A DNA stretch of 34,802 bases from an uncultured Clostridia bacterium. GTDB taxonomy: Bacteria > Bacillota > Clostridia > Oscillospirales > Acutalibacteraceae. Below, in pieces: positions 19,940 to 28,399 of this stretch. The notes below the pieces were generated by a model. It was not told the origin of the DNA and made no database searches. It saw nothing but the letters and a program-made list of their open reading frames with translations. Location of the stretch: positions 1 through 34,802 of the forward strand of contig CANPXD010000013.1 of assembly GCA_947585615.1 (NCBI GenBank), read 5' to 3'. Within the stretch, counting starts at the first letter, position 1, and every line of letters begins with the position of its first letter. Both the position numbers and the translations under genes were made by a program.

Positions 19940-20389
19940 ATGAAAGCTGTTATTCAGCGTGTGCTTGAATCAGATGTTAAAATAGACGGAAGAACAGTCG
20001 GGAAAATAGGTAAAGGAATGATGATTCTGCTTGGCGTTGTCGATGGCGACGCGGAAAATGAAGCTGATTTGCTGATTAACAAAATTCCTTTTCTCCGTAT
20101 TTTTGAAGACGAAAACGGAAAAATGAACCTTTCCTGCCTTGATACGGGCGGCGAGATACTTGTCGTATCACAGTTTACGCTGTGCGCTGACTGCTCTCAC
20201 GGCAGACGCCCGAGCTTTACAAAAGCCGCCGCACCGGACGCTGCCAATGCCCTTTACGAGTATTTTGTCCGCGGACTTGAAAAAGCGGGCGTTAAAAGCG
20301 TTAAGACAGGGAAGTTCGGGGCTGATATGAAGGTAAGTCTTATAAACGACGGTCCTGTTACGATTATTCTTGATACGGAACAGTTTTAA
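19940..20389 (+). CDS. dtd: D-aminoacyl-tRNA deacylase
   Basis: [36 protein letters not shown] motifs; ATG at 19940. Confidence 0.96.
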   Translation: MKAVIQRVLESDVKIDGRTVGKIGKGMMILLGVVDGDAENEADLLINKIPFLRIFEDENGKMNLSCLDTGGEILVVSQFTLCADCSHGRRPSFTKAAAPDAANALYEYFVRGLEKAGVKSVKTGKFGADMKVSLINDGPVTIILDTEQF

Positions 20390-20431
20390 TATTTCATTTA
20401 AGCAAATCAAATACCTGAAAGGCGTGGTCGC

Positions 20432-21046
20432 ATGGTTAAAGTTAAATCCGTTGTACTCGGTTCTCTTGAAAACAACTGCTATCTGCTTACCGATGAAAAA
20501 ACGGGAAAATCCGCTCTTATAGACTGTACGGACGCATCAGCACCCATGACAGATATGATAGGCGGCGCCAAACTTGAATATATACTTCTTACCCACGGTC
20601 ATTTTGATCACATCGGCGGAGTTGCAGAAATTAAGAAAAAGTACGGCGCGAAGGTCGTTATCGGCAGCGGAGACGAAAAAATGCTCTCATCGGGGAAGCT
20701 GAGTCTTGCCGCCTATTGCGGCGAGCATCAGAGTGATACCGAAGCGGACAGTATTGTTTCCGACGGAGATGTCCTGAGGTTAGGGGAAACTGAAATTAAG
20801 GTTATGGCAACGCCCGGGCACACAAAGGGCGGAGTTTGTTATATTGCGGACGATGTTATTTTCACGGGTGATACGCTGTTTTTCTGCTCGTGCGGAAGAA
20901 CAGACTTTCCGGGAGGCTCGTTTTCCGAGATAAAGGAGAGCCTCAGACGTCTTGCATCGCTTAAAAAAAATTATAAGCTTTATCCGGGACACGACCGAGA
21001 AAGCACTCTTGAATTTGAGAAGAAAAATAATCCTTATATGAGATAA
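20432..21046 (+). CDS. MBL-fold hydrolase (glyoxalase II-like)
   Basis: LLTHGHFDHIGGV, TPGHTKGGVCY, FTGDTLF, LYPGHDRESTL; usual partner of relA-dtd. Confidence 0.93.
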   Translation: MVKVKSVVLGSLENNCYLLTDEKTGKSALIDCTDASAPMTDMIGGAKLEYILLTHGHFDHIGGVAEIKKKYGAKVVIGSGDEKMLSSGKLSLAAYCGEHQSDTEADSIVSDGDVLRLGETEIKVMATPGHTKGGVCYIADDVIFTGDTLFFCSCGRTDFPGGSFSEIKESLRRLASLKKNYKLYPGHDRESTLEFEKKNNPYMR

Positions 21047-21050
21047 AGCA

Positions 21051-22499
21051 ATGATAATTGTAGTTAAAAACCATCCTTATCGGTATGATATGGAAAACAT
21101 AAGCGAAATATTTTTTCCTTATGAAAAAATCAGAGTTTATGAGGCTTTCTGTGATGCCGAAGATCCTGTTACGGTCGTTACGGGAATAGAAGGGGATAAA
21201 CTCTATGTTGACGCGGAAATCTATAATAAGCACAAGTGTGCTGAAAGGACGGCAGACGGCGAAACTGACAGGAAAAGCGCTCTGTCTGTTCTTTTATATA
21301 ATACTTTATCCGAACTGTTAAATGTTTCGTATCCGTGGGGTCTGCTTTACGGCGTTCGTCCCGTGCGGCGTATGTATGCTCTGACAGACAAGTATTCCGA
21401 GGAACAGGCAAAGAGAATTTTTAGAGAAAAATATCTTGTAAGCAGTGAAAAAACGGAGCTTACTGCAAGAGTTATGAGGAGCGAAAACAAAATCATAGCG
21501 CTGTCAGATGAAAAGAGCTTTTCGTTATATGTTTCTATTCCGTTCTGCCCGACAAGGTGTTCATACTGCTCATTTGTGTCGCACAGTATTGAAAATGCCT
21601 CAAAGCTTGTGGAACCGTATGCAGAGAGGTTGGTGAAAGAAATATATGAAACGGGAAAATATGTATCGTCTCTGGGACTAAGACTTGAAACCGTCTATTT
21701 CGGCGGCGGAACGCCGACATCATTTTCAGCCGATATTCTTTCGCGGATTTTCAAAGCTGTTGAGGACAGCTTTGATATGAGCACCGTAAGGGAATATACT
21801 GTTGAAGCAGGCAGACCCGACACAATTACCCGTAATAAACTTATGACCTTAAAGAACGCAGGAATTTCGAGAATAAGCATTAACCCTCAGACCTTTAATG
21901 ACGATGTGCTTAAAATTATCGGCAGACATCACAATGCCGACGATACAATAAAAGCATTTGAACTTGCGAGAAAATGCGGCTTTGACAATATAAATATGGA
22001 TTTTATAGCCGGACTGCCGCAGGACAGTATGGAGTCTTTTAAAAGCAGTATTGATAAGGGAATCAGCCTTGAAGCAGAATCCGTTACGCTTCATACGCTG
22101 TCTCTTAAAAGCGGAGCATATATGGCAGAAAAAAAGACGGCGTTTGATTCATCGTCAAAAGATATTGTGTCTTCAATGGTGAATTACTCAAACTCGGCAC
22201 TCGGCGAAAACGGTTATCATCCTTACTATATGTACCGACAGGGCAAATCTCTCGGAAACCTTGAAAATGTGGGTTGGTGTAAAAAGGGCAGGGACTGTCT
22301 TTACAATGTTTTTATGATGGACGAAACACATACGGTGCTCGCAGTAGGAGCAGGAGCGGTTATAAAGTTAAAAAATCAGAAAACAGGAAAAATTGAGAGA
22401 GTCTACAATTATAAATATCCGTATGAATATATAAATGATTTTGATGAAATTCAGAGAAGAAAGAACCGTATAAAAACATTTTACAGTGAATATAATTAG
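21051..22499 (+). CDS. hemZ: Coproporphyrinogen dehydrogenase HemZ-like radical SAM protein
   Basis: SLYVSIPFCPTRCSYCSFVSHSI (CxxxCxxC), VYFGGGTPTSF; N-terminal extension typical of HemZ. Confidence 0.9.
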   Translation: MIIVVKNHPYRYDMENISEIFFPYEKIRVYEAFCDAEDPVTVVTGIEGDKLYVDAEIYNKHKCAERTADGETDRKSALSVLLYNTLSELLNVSYPWGLLYGVRPVRRMYALTDKYSEEQAKRIFREKYLVSSEKTELTARVMRSENKIIALSDEKSFSLYVSIPFCPTRCSYCSFVSHSIENASKLVEPYAERLVKEIYETGKYVSSLGLRLETVYFGGGTPTSFSADILSRIFKAVEDSFDMSTVREYTVEAGRPDTITRNKLMTLKNAGISRISINPQTFNDDVLKIIGRHHNADDTIKAFELARKCGFDNINMDFIAGLPQDSMESFKSSIDKGISLEAESVTLHTLSLKSGAYMAEKKTAFDSSSKDIVSSMVNYSNSALGENGYHPYYMYRQGKSLGNLENVGWCKKGRDCLYNVFMMDETHTVLAVGAGAVIKLKNQKTGKIERVYNYKYPYEYINDFDEIQRRKNRIKTFYSEYN

Positions 22500-22571
22500 T
22501 AAAAGAGATTTGAACGGCGCAATGATTGTTTGACTTTATAACTCTTTGGAAAACATTTATTACTTTTTGTA

Positions 22572-22600
22572 TTGAAAAAATGTTCTTTTTGCAATATAAT
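22572..22600 (+). promoter_or_regulatory. Candidate sigma-A promoter (TTGAAA-N17-TATAAT)
   Basis: TTGAAA 22572-22577, 17-nt spacer, TATAAT 22595-22600 in an AT-rich intergenic region. Confidence 0.75.
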
Positions 22601-22610
22601 ACTATTAATA

Positions 22611-22634
22611 AGCGGTCTTAAAAAACGGACCGCT
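22611..22634 (+). promoter_or_regulatory. 5' UTR hairpin (AGCGGTC ... GACCGCT)
   Basis: 7-bp perfect stem 22611-22617/22628-22634, about 10 nt downstream of the -10. Confidence 0.5.
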
Positions 22635-22653
22635 GATTAAAAGGGTGTTAGAT

Positions 22654-23184
22654 ATGAGCAAGTTTGACAATGCGTTCAATTATTCAAAATCAGGCTTTGA
22701 GGAGATTTTCTCAAAGACAAGAGATGTTGCTGTAAGCATAAATAAAAAGGGCACACAGGCATTGGATTTGTCGAGAAAAAGGTTTGAATTTCTTGACACA
22801 AAGGCTAAACTGTCAAAGGCTTACGAAAAATACGGACGTCTCCAGTTCAGCATTAATGTTAATGAGCCTGTGAATTCGCAGGAACTTGAGGATGTTACTG
22901 CGCTGATAATGTCATACCGCGATAAACTTGAAGCATTAAAAGAAGAAATTGAGGACTCGAGCGAAATCAAGGATACAAGTGAAATCAAGAGAGAGGCTCA
23001 GGAACTTAAAAAGGAAGTAAAGGCTGCTTCAATCGAAGCGCGCGAGGTGTTCAAGAAGCAGATGGAGGAAGTACGCAAAAACGCAAAGGAAGTATTCAAA
23101 AATGTTCAGCCTCAGTCTAAGGATAATGATCAGCCGGAAATAACAGAGGTTGAACCGCAGGTACAAAAGCAGACGGAAGAGTAA
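22654..23184 (+). CDS. Hypothetical charged coiled-coil protein
   Basis: ATG at 22654 after AAAGGG; Lys/Glu-rich helical sequence, no TM, no Cys; flanked by its own promoter and terminator. Confidence 0.8.
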   Translation: MSKFDNAFNYSKSGFEEIFSKTRDVAVSINKKGTQALDLSRKRFEFLDTKAKLSKAYEKYGRLQFSINVNEPVNSQELEDVTALIMSYRDKLEALKEEIEDSSEIKDTSEIKREAQELKKEVKAASIEAREVFKKQMEEVRKNAKEVFKNVQPQSKDNDQPEITEVEPQVQKQTEE

Positions 23185-23199
23185 TATAAAGATTTTTCA

Positions 23200-23231
23200 G
23201 GCAGTGCAAATTTTTTTGCACTGCCTTTTTT
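23200..23231 (+). terminator. Rho-independent terminator
   Basis: GGCAGTGCAAA-TTTT-TTTGCACTGCC followed by TTTTTT. Confidence 0.92.
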
Positions 23232-23242
23232 GTGGTGATTTT

Positions 23243-24931
23243 TTGAACAATTCAAAGCAGAAATATATCGGATCGGCAGTTTTGCTGCTCATTGCTTCAG
23301 TCCTTGTCAAGGCTATAAGCGCGGTGTATAAAATACCTTTGACAGCATACATAGGAGCAACCGGCAGAGGATATTTTAATATTGCTTATAATTTTTATAT
23401 GCCGCTTCATGCTCTCATTATGGGCGCATTTCCGATTACGCTTTCTCACCTTGTGAGCAAATACAACGAAAAAAAAGACCAGGCAAAAATTCATTCGCTC
23501 AAAAAAGCGGCAAAGATACTTTTCTTCGCGGTAGGTATGCTCGGGCTTGTTTTGATGCTTGTTTTTGCAAAGCCGTATGCCGAACTGATTTCTTCCTCTC
23601 CCAAGAGTATATACACCATCTATGTTCTTGCGCCGACAGTTCTTTTTTCTTCAATGGCGGCGTATAGGAGGTCGTTTGCAGAGGGGTATATGAATATGAT
23701 ACCAACCTCTGTCAGTCAGGTTATAGAGGCAGTGTTTAAGCTTGTTTTCGGTCTGCTTTTTGCAAGAGTGTCAATGGGCAGACTTTATGATATGTATTTG
23801 CAAACCGGCGCCGTGTTCGGTATGATCTGCGAAAATGAAGAAACGGCACTCTCGGTGATTTATCCGCTTACTTCTGCTGCCGCAATGGGCGGAGTGACGG
23901 TCGGTGCCTTTATCAGTTTGATTTATGTTTCGGTTTACACATCAGTGAAGTATAATTCATATATTCCCCGTAAAATCTATAAAACAAAGGACAGTATGCT
24001 GGAGATTTTTTCTTTTTCTGCTCCGATAATCTTTTCAACGGTTATACAAAGCGCGTCTTCATTTCTGGATGACGCTTCTGTTCAATACTGTCTTTCAAAC
24101 TGCTCAACAGAGGGTCTTAAAGAAGCATACGCCAGATGTCTTGCGCTTACTTCAACTCCGGACGAGGACATTGTTGCATATATATACGGACTCTTTTCGT
24201 CTGCTCAGGATTTTAAAAATCTTTTGCCGGGGCTGACTATGGCGCTTGGCGTTGCCGCAGTTCCCGCAATATCCGCTGCATTTGAAGCAGGCGACAGCCG
24301 CAGGCTTTCAAATCTCTCAAACAGTATTTTCAAATACACCTCCCTTATTGCTTTCGGCGGCGGATTTTATTTGTCTCTCGTTGCGCCTTATGCAATGGGG
24401 CTTCTCTATAAAACATCAAATTATGATATTGTTATAGGCAGCAGCAATCTTGTATTCAGCTTTGGCTTTGTTATGTTTATCTATTGTCTTGCGGGACTTT
24501 CCGTTTTTTCGGTTCAGGCGATCGGATGCGCAAAAAAGGGAATACCTTTTCTTGTTTTGTCTGCCGCAGTGCGGATTGCTGTTAATTTTCTTCTTGTTTC
24601 CGACTATCGTATTAATTTGTATGGAACTGTTGTTTCGGGAGCGGCAGGCTATCTTGTGATACTTATTTCAAATTTAATCATTTTCAGCCGTTATTCGGGA
24701 GTTTCGTTTAAAGTATCTCTTCTGTTTTTTAAACCTTTACTGTGCTGTTCAGTATCTTTCGCGGCGGCTAAAATCATTTTTTCAAGTCTTTTTGACGAGG
24801 CGGGAGATTTGTTTAACTTTACGGTTCTGAGCGGAATATATATTTTTATGTTTACAATCATGACTTTATTGTCAAAAACAATCACTTTTTCAGAAATCAA
24901 AATTTTACAATACAGTAAAAAATTGGCTTAA
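23243..24931 (+). CDS. spoVB: SpoVB/MATE-like polysaccharide transporter (MVF superfamily)
   Basis: LNNSKQKYIGSAVLLLIASVLVKAISAVYKIPLTAYIGATGRGYFNIAYNFYM; about 14 TM; TTG start at 23243; sits before mazG as yabM does in B. subtilis. Confidence 0.85.
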   Translation: MNNSKQKYIGSAVLLLIASVLVKAISAVYKIPLTAYIGATGRGYFNIAYNFYMPLHALIMGAFPITLSHLVSKYNEKKDQAKIHSLKKAAKILFFAVGMLGLVLMLVFAKPYAELISSSPKSIYTIYVLAPTVLFSSMAAYRRSFAEGYMNMIPTSVSQVIEAVFKLVFGLLFARVSMGRLYDMYLQTGAVFGMICENEETALSVIYPLTSAAAMGGVTVGAFISLIYVSVYTSVKYNSYIPRKIYKTKDSMLEIFSFSAPIIFSTVIQSASSFLDDASVQYCLSNCSTEGLKEAYARCLALTSTPDEDIVAYIYGLFSSAQDFKNLLPGLTMALGVAAVPAISAAFEAGDSRRLSNLSNSIFKYTSLIAFGGGFYLSLVAPYAMGLLYKTSNYDIVIGSSNLVFSFGFVMFIYCLAGLSVFSVQAIGCAKKGIPFLVLSAAVRIAVNFLLVSDYRINLYGTVVSGAAGYLVILISNLIIFSRYSGVSFKVSLLFFKPLLCCSVSFAAAKIIFSSLFDEAGDLFNFTVLSGIYIFMFTIMTLLSKTITFSEIKILQYSKKLA

Positions 24932-24935
24932 ACAC

Positions 24936-24964
24936 TTGATAAATGGATATATTTATTGTATTAT
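24936..24964 (+). promoter_or_regulatory. Candidate sigma-A promoter (TTGATA-N17-TATTAT) for mazG-hup
   Basis: TTGATA 24936-24941, 17-nt spacer, TATTAT 24959-24964, 27 nt before the mazG start. Confidence 0.65.
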
Positions 24965-24990
24965 TGTTTTAACAAGTTGATCTAAGAGGT

Positions 24991-25809
24991 GTGCCTGTGT
25001 CGGTTGATTTTGAATTTAAGGATACTTATGATATTAACGATTTGATCAGGCTTGTCACAGTATTGAGAGCGCCGGACGGCTGCCCGTGGGATCGGGAACA
25101 GACTCATGCTTCCATTAAAAAGAACTTTATTGAAGAAACCTATGAGGTTATTGAAGCAATAAATAATGAGGACTGCGAAGGACTGAAGGAGGAACTCGGA
25201 GATATTCTCCTTCAAGTTGCACTTCATACGGAGATGGAACGCGAAAAAGGGTCGTTTGATTTTAACGATGTTGCAAACGACATCTGCCACAAGCTGATTG
25301 TCCGCCATCCTCATGTTTTCGGAGATTTAACTGCCGAAAATGAAAAGGAGGCGCTAAGTAACTGGGACGCTATCAAGCTGAAAACCAAGGGCATAAAAAA
25401 GCAAAGCGAAGCTATGATTAAAGTACCGCGAGAACTTCCTGCACTGATGAGAGCCCAGAAAGTTCAGCAAAAGGCGGCAAAGCTCGGTTTTGACTGGGAA
25501 AATACCGATGGTGCGGTAAACAAGCTTTATGAAGAGATTGACGAGTTTAAAAACGCTTTATCAGAGGGTGAAAAGGCGGATATTGAAGATGAATTCGGAG
25601 ATATTCTTTTTTCCTGTGTGAATATATCACGTTTTATTGGTGTGGATTCCGAGGAGGCGCTTACCGCCGCGACGGACAAGTTTTTAAAACGCTTTGCCGT
25701 TGTTGAGGAAATCGCGGAAAGGGAGTGCGTTGATCTGAAGTCAGCTTCCGTTGAAGACCTTGATATTCTCTGGGAAAGAGCAAAAAAAGAAATAAGCCTC
25801 AAAGGCTAA
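24991..25809 (+). CDS. mazG: Nucleoside triphosphate pyrophosphohydrolase
   Basis: [47 protein letters not shown], second repeat [20 protein letters not shown] start. Confidence 0.95.
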   Translation: MPVSVDFEFKDTYDINDLIRLVTVLRAPDGCPWDREQTHASIKKNFIEETYEVIEAINNEDCEGLKEELGDILLQVALHTEMEREKGSFDFNDVANDICHKLIVRHPHVFGDLTAENEKEALSNWDAIKLKTKGIKKQSEAMIKVPRELPALMRAQKVQQKAAKLGFDWENTDGAVNKLYEEIDEFKNALSEGEKADIEDEFGDILFSCVNISRFIGVDSEEALTAATDKFLKRFAVVEEIAERECVDLKSASVEDLDILWERAKKEISLKG

Positions 25810-25825
25810 AAATGGAGGAAGTTTT

Positions 25826-26098
25826 ATGAATAAGACAGAACTTGTAGCAGCAGTTGCTGCAAAAGCAGAAATCTCAAAAAAAGACGCAGAAGCAGCTGTT
25901 AAGGCAGTTATTGATTCAATAACAGGCGCTCTTGCAGACGGCGAAAAGGTAGCTCTTGTAGGCTTCGGTACTTTTGATGTTAAAACCCGTGCAGCCCGCA
26001 CAGGCAAGAATCCGCGTACCGGCGAGTCAATCAGCATTCCTGAGGCAAAGGTTCCTTCCTTTAAAGCAGGCTCCGCTCTTAAGGATGCTGTAAAATAA
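25826..26098 (+). CDS. hup: HU family DNA-binding protein
   Basis: [28 protein letters not shown]..., [23 protein letters not shown]. Confidence 0.97.
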   Translation: MNKTELVAAVAAKAEISKKDAEAAVKAVIDSITGALADGEKVALVGFGTFDVKTRAARTGKNPRTGESISIPEAKVPSFKAGSALKDAVK

Positions 26099-26110
26099 TT
26101 ATGGGCTTTG

Positions 26111-26140
26111 GACCGCCACTGAAGTGGCGGTCGATTTTTT
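26111..26140 (+). terminator. Rho-independent terminator after hup
   Basis: GACCGCCAC-TGAA-GTGGCGGTC followed by GATTTTTT. Confidence 0.93.
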
Positions 26141-26184
26141 ATGTATAATACGCAATAATCACAACCGAAAGGCAGTTTGATTTT

Positions 26185-26424
26185 ATGAGGCTTGATAAAT
26201 ACCTTAAAGTAAGCAGAATTATAAAACGCAGAACAGTTGCAAACGAGGCGTGCGATGCAGGCAGAATAGAAGTGAACGGACGCGTTCAGCGCGCATCGTA
26301 TAATGTTAAGGTCGGTGATAAAATAACGGTGAATTTAGGCTCATCACCGCGCACATATCAAGTGCTTGCCGTGAGTGAACACGCGCTTAAAGAGGACGCC
26401 GCCGGAATGTATAAAATATTATAA
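26185..26424 (+). CDS. rqcP: S4-domain RNA-binding protein (RqcP/YabO, Hsp15-like)
   Basis: MRLDKYLKVSRIIKRRTVANEACDAGRIEVNGRVQRASYNVKVGDKI. Confidence 0.92.
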   Translation: MRLDKYLKVSRIIKRRTVANEACDAGRIEVNGRVQRASYNVKVGDKITVNLGSSPRTYQVLAVSEHALKEDAAGMYKIL

Positions 26425-26503
26425 ATCATTAATCGATCATCTGTATCATATATATTTTAAAGAGGAAAAGGTTTTAAAGTATTATTATTCAGGTGATTCT
26501 TTT

Positions 26504-26776
26504 ATGGAAAGCAAAGTAAAAAAGGCGCACAATCTCTATCTTGAAAACCGCAGTGGATTAAAGCTCACTGGCGTAACGGACGTTGATTCTTTTGACGAGG
26601 AAAGCGTTATTGCCTATACCGACTACGGATGTCTTACGGTAAGCGGGAGTGGTCTGCATATTGAGGAACTTCAGCTTGATTCGGGTCTGCTTGAGATAAC
26701 GGGAGAGGTTGTGGCTCTTGTTTATAGCAGCAAAACCGAAAAAAGCAAAAATATTTTAAAAAGGCTTTTCCAGTGA
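26504..26776 (+). CDS. yabP: Sporulation protein YabP
   Basis: MESKVKKAHNLYLENRSGLKLTGVTDVDSFDEESVIAYTDYGCLTVSGSGLHIEELQLDSGLLEITGEV; SD AGGTGATT before ATG 26504. Confidence 0.9.
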   Translation: MESKVKKAHNLYLENRSGLKLTGVTDVDSFDEESVIAYTDYGCLTVSGSGLHIEELQLDSGLLEITGEVVALVYSSKTEKSKNILKRLFQ

Positions 26777-27234
26777 CAGAAGAATTAACCGTATTTTTTC
26801 TTCTCGGTATTTTTTTTGGCTTTATTTATGATTTCTTTCGTTTTTTCAGACTGCTTTTTTCAAACAAGCGCACCGATTTTATTTTAGATTTCCTGTTTTT
26901 CTTTTTGATTTCACCGATTTTTTTCATTTTTCTGTTAAGCTATAATAACGGGCAGGTAAGGGGATTATACTTTACAGCTACTTTTTTGGGGTATATGCTT
27001 TATATAATCACCGTTTTTCGCTTAACAGGTATTATTGTTAAGCCTGTACTGTCATATTTCAGGCGATTTATGAAAAAAAGGTTAAAAAATTTAAAAAAAG
27101 TATTGCAAAGCGTTAAGAAATTGTATTATAATATTTCTGTGTTAAGTAGTAAACCTTTACGATTTTTGAAAAGGAAAAAGAAAAAAGCAGGCGGTATAAA
27201 TGATAGTGAATTTCAGGAATTTGAAACAGAATAA
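26773..27234 (+). CDS. yabQ: Spore cortex protein YabQ
   Basis: Hydrophobic N-terminus FFLLGIFFGFIYDFFRFFR; GTG start with GTGA overlap of yabP; conserved order. Confidence 0.85.
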   Translation: MTEELTVFFLLGIFFGFIYDFFRFFRLLFSNKRTDFILDFLFFFLISPIFFIFLLSYNNGQVRGLYFTATFLGYMLYIITVFRLTGIIVKPVLSYFRRFMKKRLKNLKKVLQSVKKLYYNISVLSSKPLRFLKRKKKKAGGINDSEFQEFETE

Positions 27235-27508
27235 GAAATTTATTGTATTCGCTGTTATTGGTGTGCTTCTTGCAATTTTCTTTTACTGTGGCAGCCGTGT
27301 TGCCGTTCAGAGCGCCGATATAAGCCGTCTCAAAAATCAAAAGGAGGCATACGAACAGCAGCTTTCAGATCAGCAGAATTTGAACGCTGAGCTTGAGGCT
27401 GTGCTTGAATCCGATAATAAGGATAAATATATAGAAAAAAAAGCCCGTGAAAAAGGCTTTGTTAAATCAAATGAAACTGTATTTTATGATATTTCCGGTA
27501 TTGAATAA
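27200..27508 (+). CDS. divIC: Septum formation initiator, DivIC/FtsB-like
   Basis: Single TM plus coiled coil ISRLKNQKEAYEQQLSDQQNLNAELEAVLESDNKDKYIEKKAREKGFVKSNETVF; follows yabQ. Confidence 0.88.
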   Translation: MIVNFRNLKQNKKFIVFAVIGVLLAIFFYCGSRVAVQSADISRLKNQKEAYEQQLSDQQNLNAELEAVLESDNKDKYIEKKAREKGFVKSNETVFYDISGIE

Positions 27509-27540
27509 AATAAGCCGAGATTTTTCTCGGCTTATTTTTA
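27507..27540 (+). terminator. Rho-independent terminator after divIC
   Basis: AAAATAAGCCGAGA-TTTT-TCTCGGCTTATTTT then TT. Confidence 0.92.
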
Positions 27541-27552
27541 TGGAGAATTAAA

Positions 27553-28398
27553 ATGAGAGAAATTACTGCAGAAAAAATAACCGATACAGTTGAAAGGCTT
27601 GCCGTCAGCGCAAATAAATTTTTGCCTGACGATTTGGTAGACTGTATAGCCTGTTCAACGCAAAAAGAAAGGAATCAGACCGCAAAATCAATATTGGGTG
27701 ATTTACAGGAAAATATAAAGGCCGCAAAGGAGCTTGACATCCCCGTTTGTCAGGATACGGGAATGGCCGTTGTTTTTGTTGAAATAGGTCAGGAGGTTCA
27801 TATTACGGGCGGCAGCTTTGAAAAGGCCGTGAATGACGGTATCAGCAGAGGATATACAAACGGTCTGCTGCGCAAATCGGTTGTCCGCGATCCTCTCTTT
27901 GACAGAGTCAACACGAATGATAATACGCCTGCCGTTATTCATACAAGAATAGTAGACGGGGATAAAATCAAAATCACCGTTGCTCCGAAAGGATTCGGAA
28001 GTGAAAATATGAGCAGACTCAAAATGTTTACACCGAGCTGCAGCAGAGAAGATATTATTGATTTTGTTGTTGAAACCGTAAAAACTGCCGGCTCAAATCC
28101 TTGTCCGCCTGTTGTTATAGGGGTCGGTATAGGCGGAGACTTTGAATACTGCGCGCTTCTTGCCAAAAAGGCGGTTTGCCGTCCCGTGTCTCAGTCGAAC
28201 AAGGTTGATTTTTACAAGGATTTGGAAGAGGAACTCCTCAAAAAAATCAACTCGCTTGATATAGGACCTCAGGGCTTCGGCGGAGGTACAACGGCTCTTG
28301 CAGTGAATATCGAAACATATCCTACTCATATTGCAGGTCTGCCGGTTGCCGTTAATGTCGGTTGCCACGTTACGCGCCACGCAACAGAGGTAATATAA
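27553..28398 (+). CDS. Class-I (Fe-S) fumarate hydratase/tartrate dehydratase alpha subunit
   Basis: PVCQDTGMAVVFVEIGQEV, LRKSVVRDPLFDRVNTNDNTPAVIH, FTPSCSREDIIDFV, GIGIGGDFEYCALLAKKA; 281 aa, alpha only. Confidence 0.92.
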   Translation: MREITAEKITDTVERLAVSANKFLPDDLVDCIACSTQKERNQTAKSILGDLQENIKAAKELDIPVCQDTGMAVVFVEIGQEVHITGGSFEKAVNDGISRGYTNGLLRKSVVRDPLFDRVNTNDNTPAVIHTRIVDGDKIKITVAPKGFGSENMSRLKMFTPSCSREDIIDFVVETVKTAGSNPCPPVVIGVGIGGDFEYCALLAKKAVCRPVSQSNKVDFYKDLEEELLKKINSLDIGPQGFGGGTTALAVNIETYPTHIAGLPVAVNVGCHVTRHATEVI

Positions 28399-28399
28399 A

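Noticed and set aside
22552-22584. Inverted repeat AACATTT ... AAATGTT around the -35 of the coiled-coil gene
   Set aside because: Very AT-rich background makes this expected by chance.
22960-22995. Short DNA near-repeat (GCGAAATCAAGGA / GTGAAATCAAGAGA) in the coiled-coil gene
   Set aside because: Only two imperfect copies within a heptad-rich coding region; noted in the protein finding but not a separate repeat element.
23150-23242. Upstream part of the spoVB-like ORF (MNRRYKSRRKSN...)
   Set aside because: Lies across the previous gene's 3' end and the terminator; TTG at 23243 with SD matches family start.
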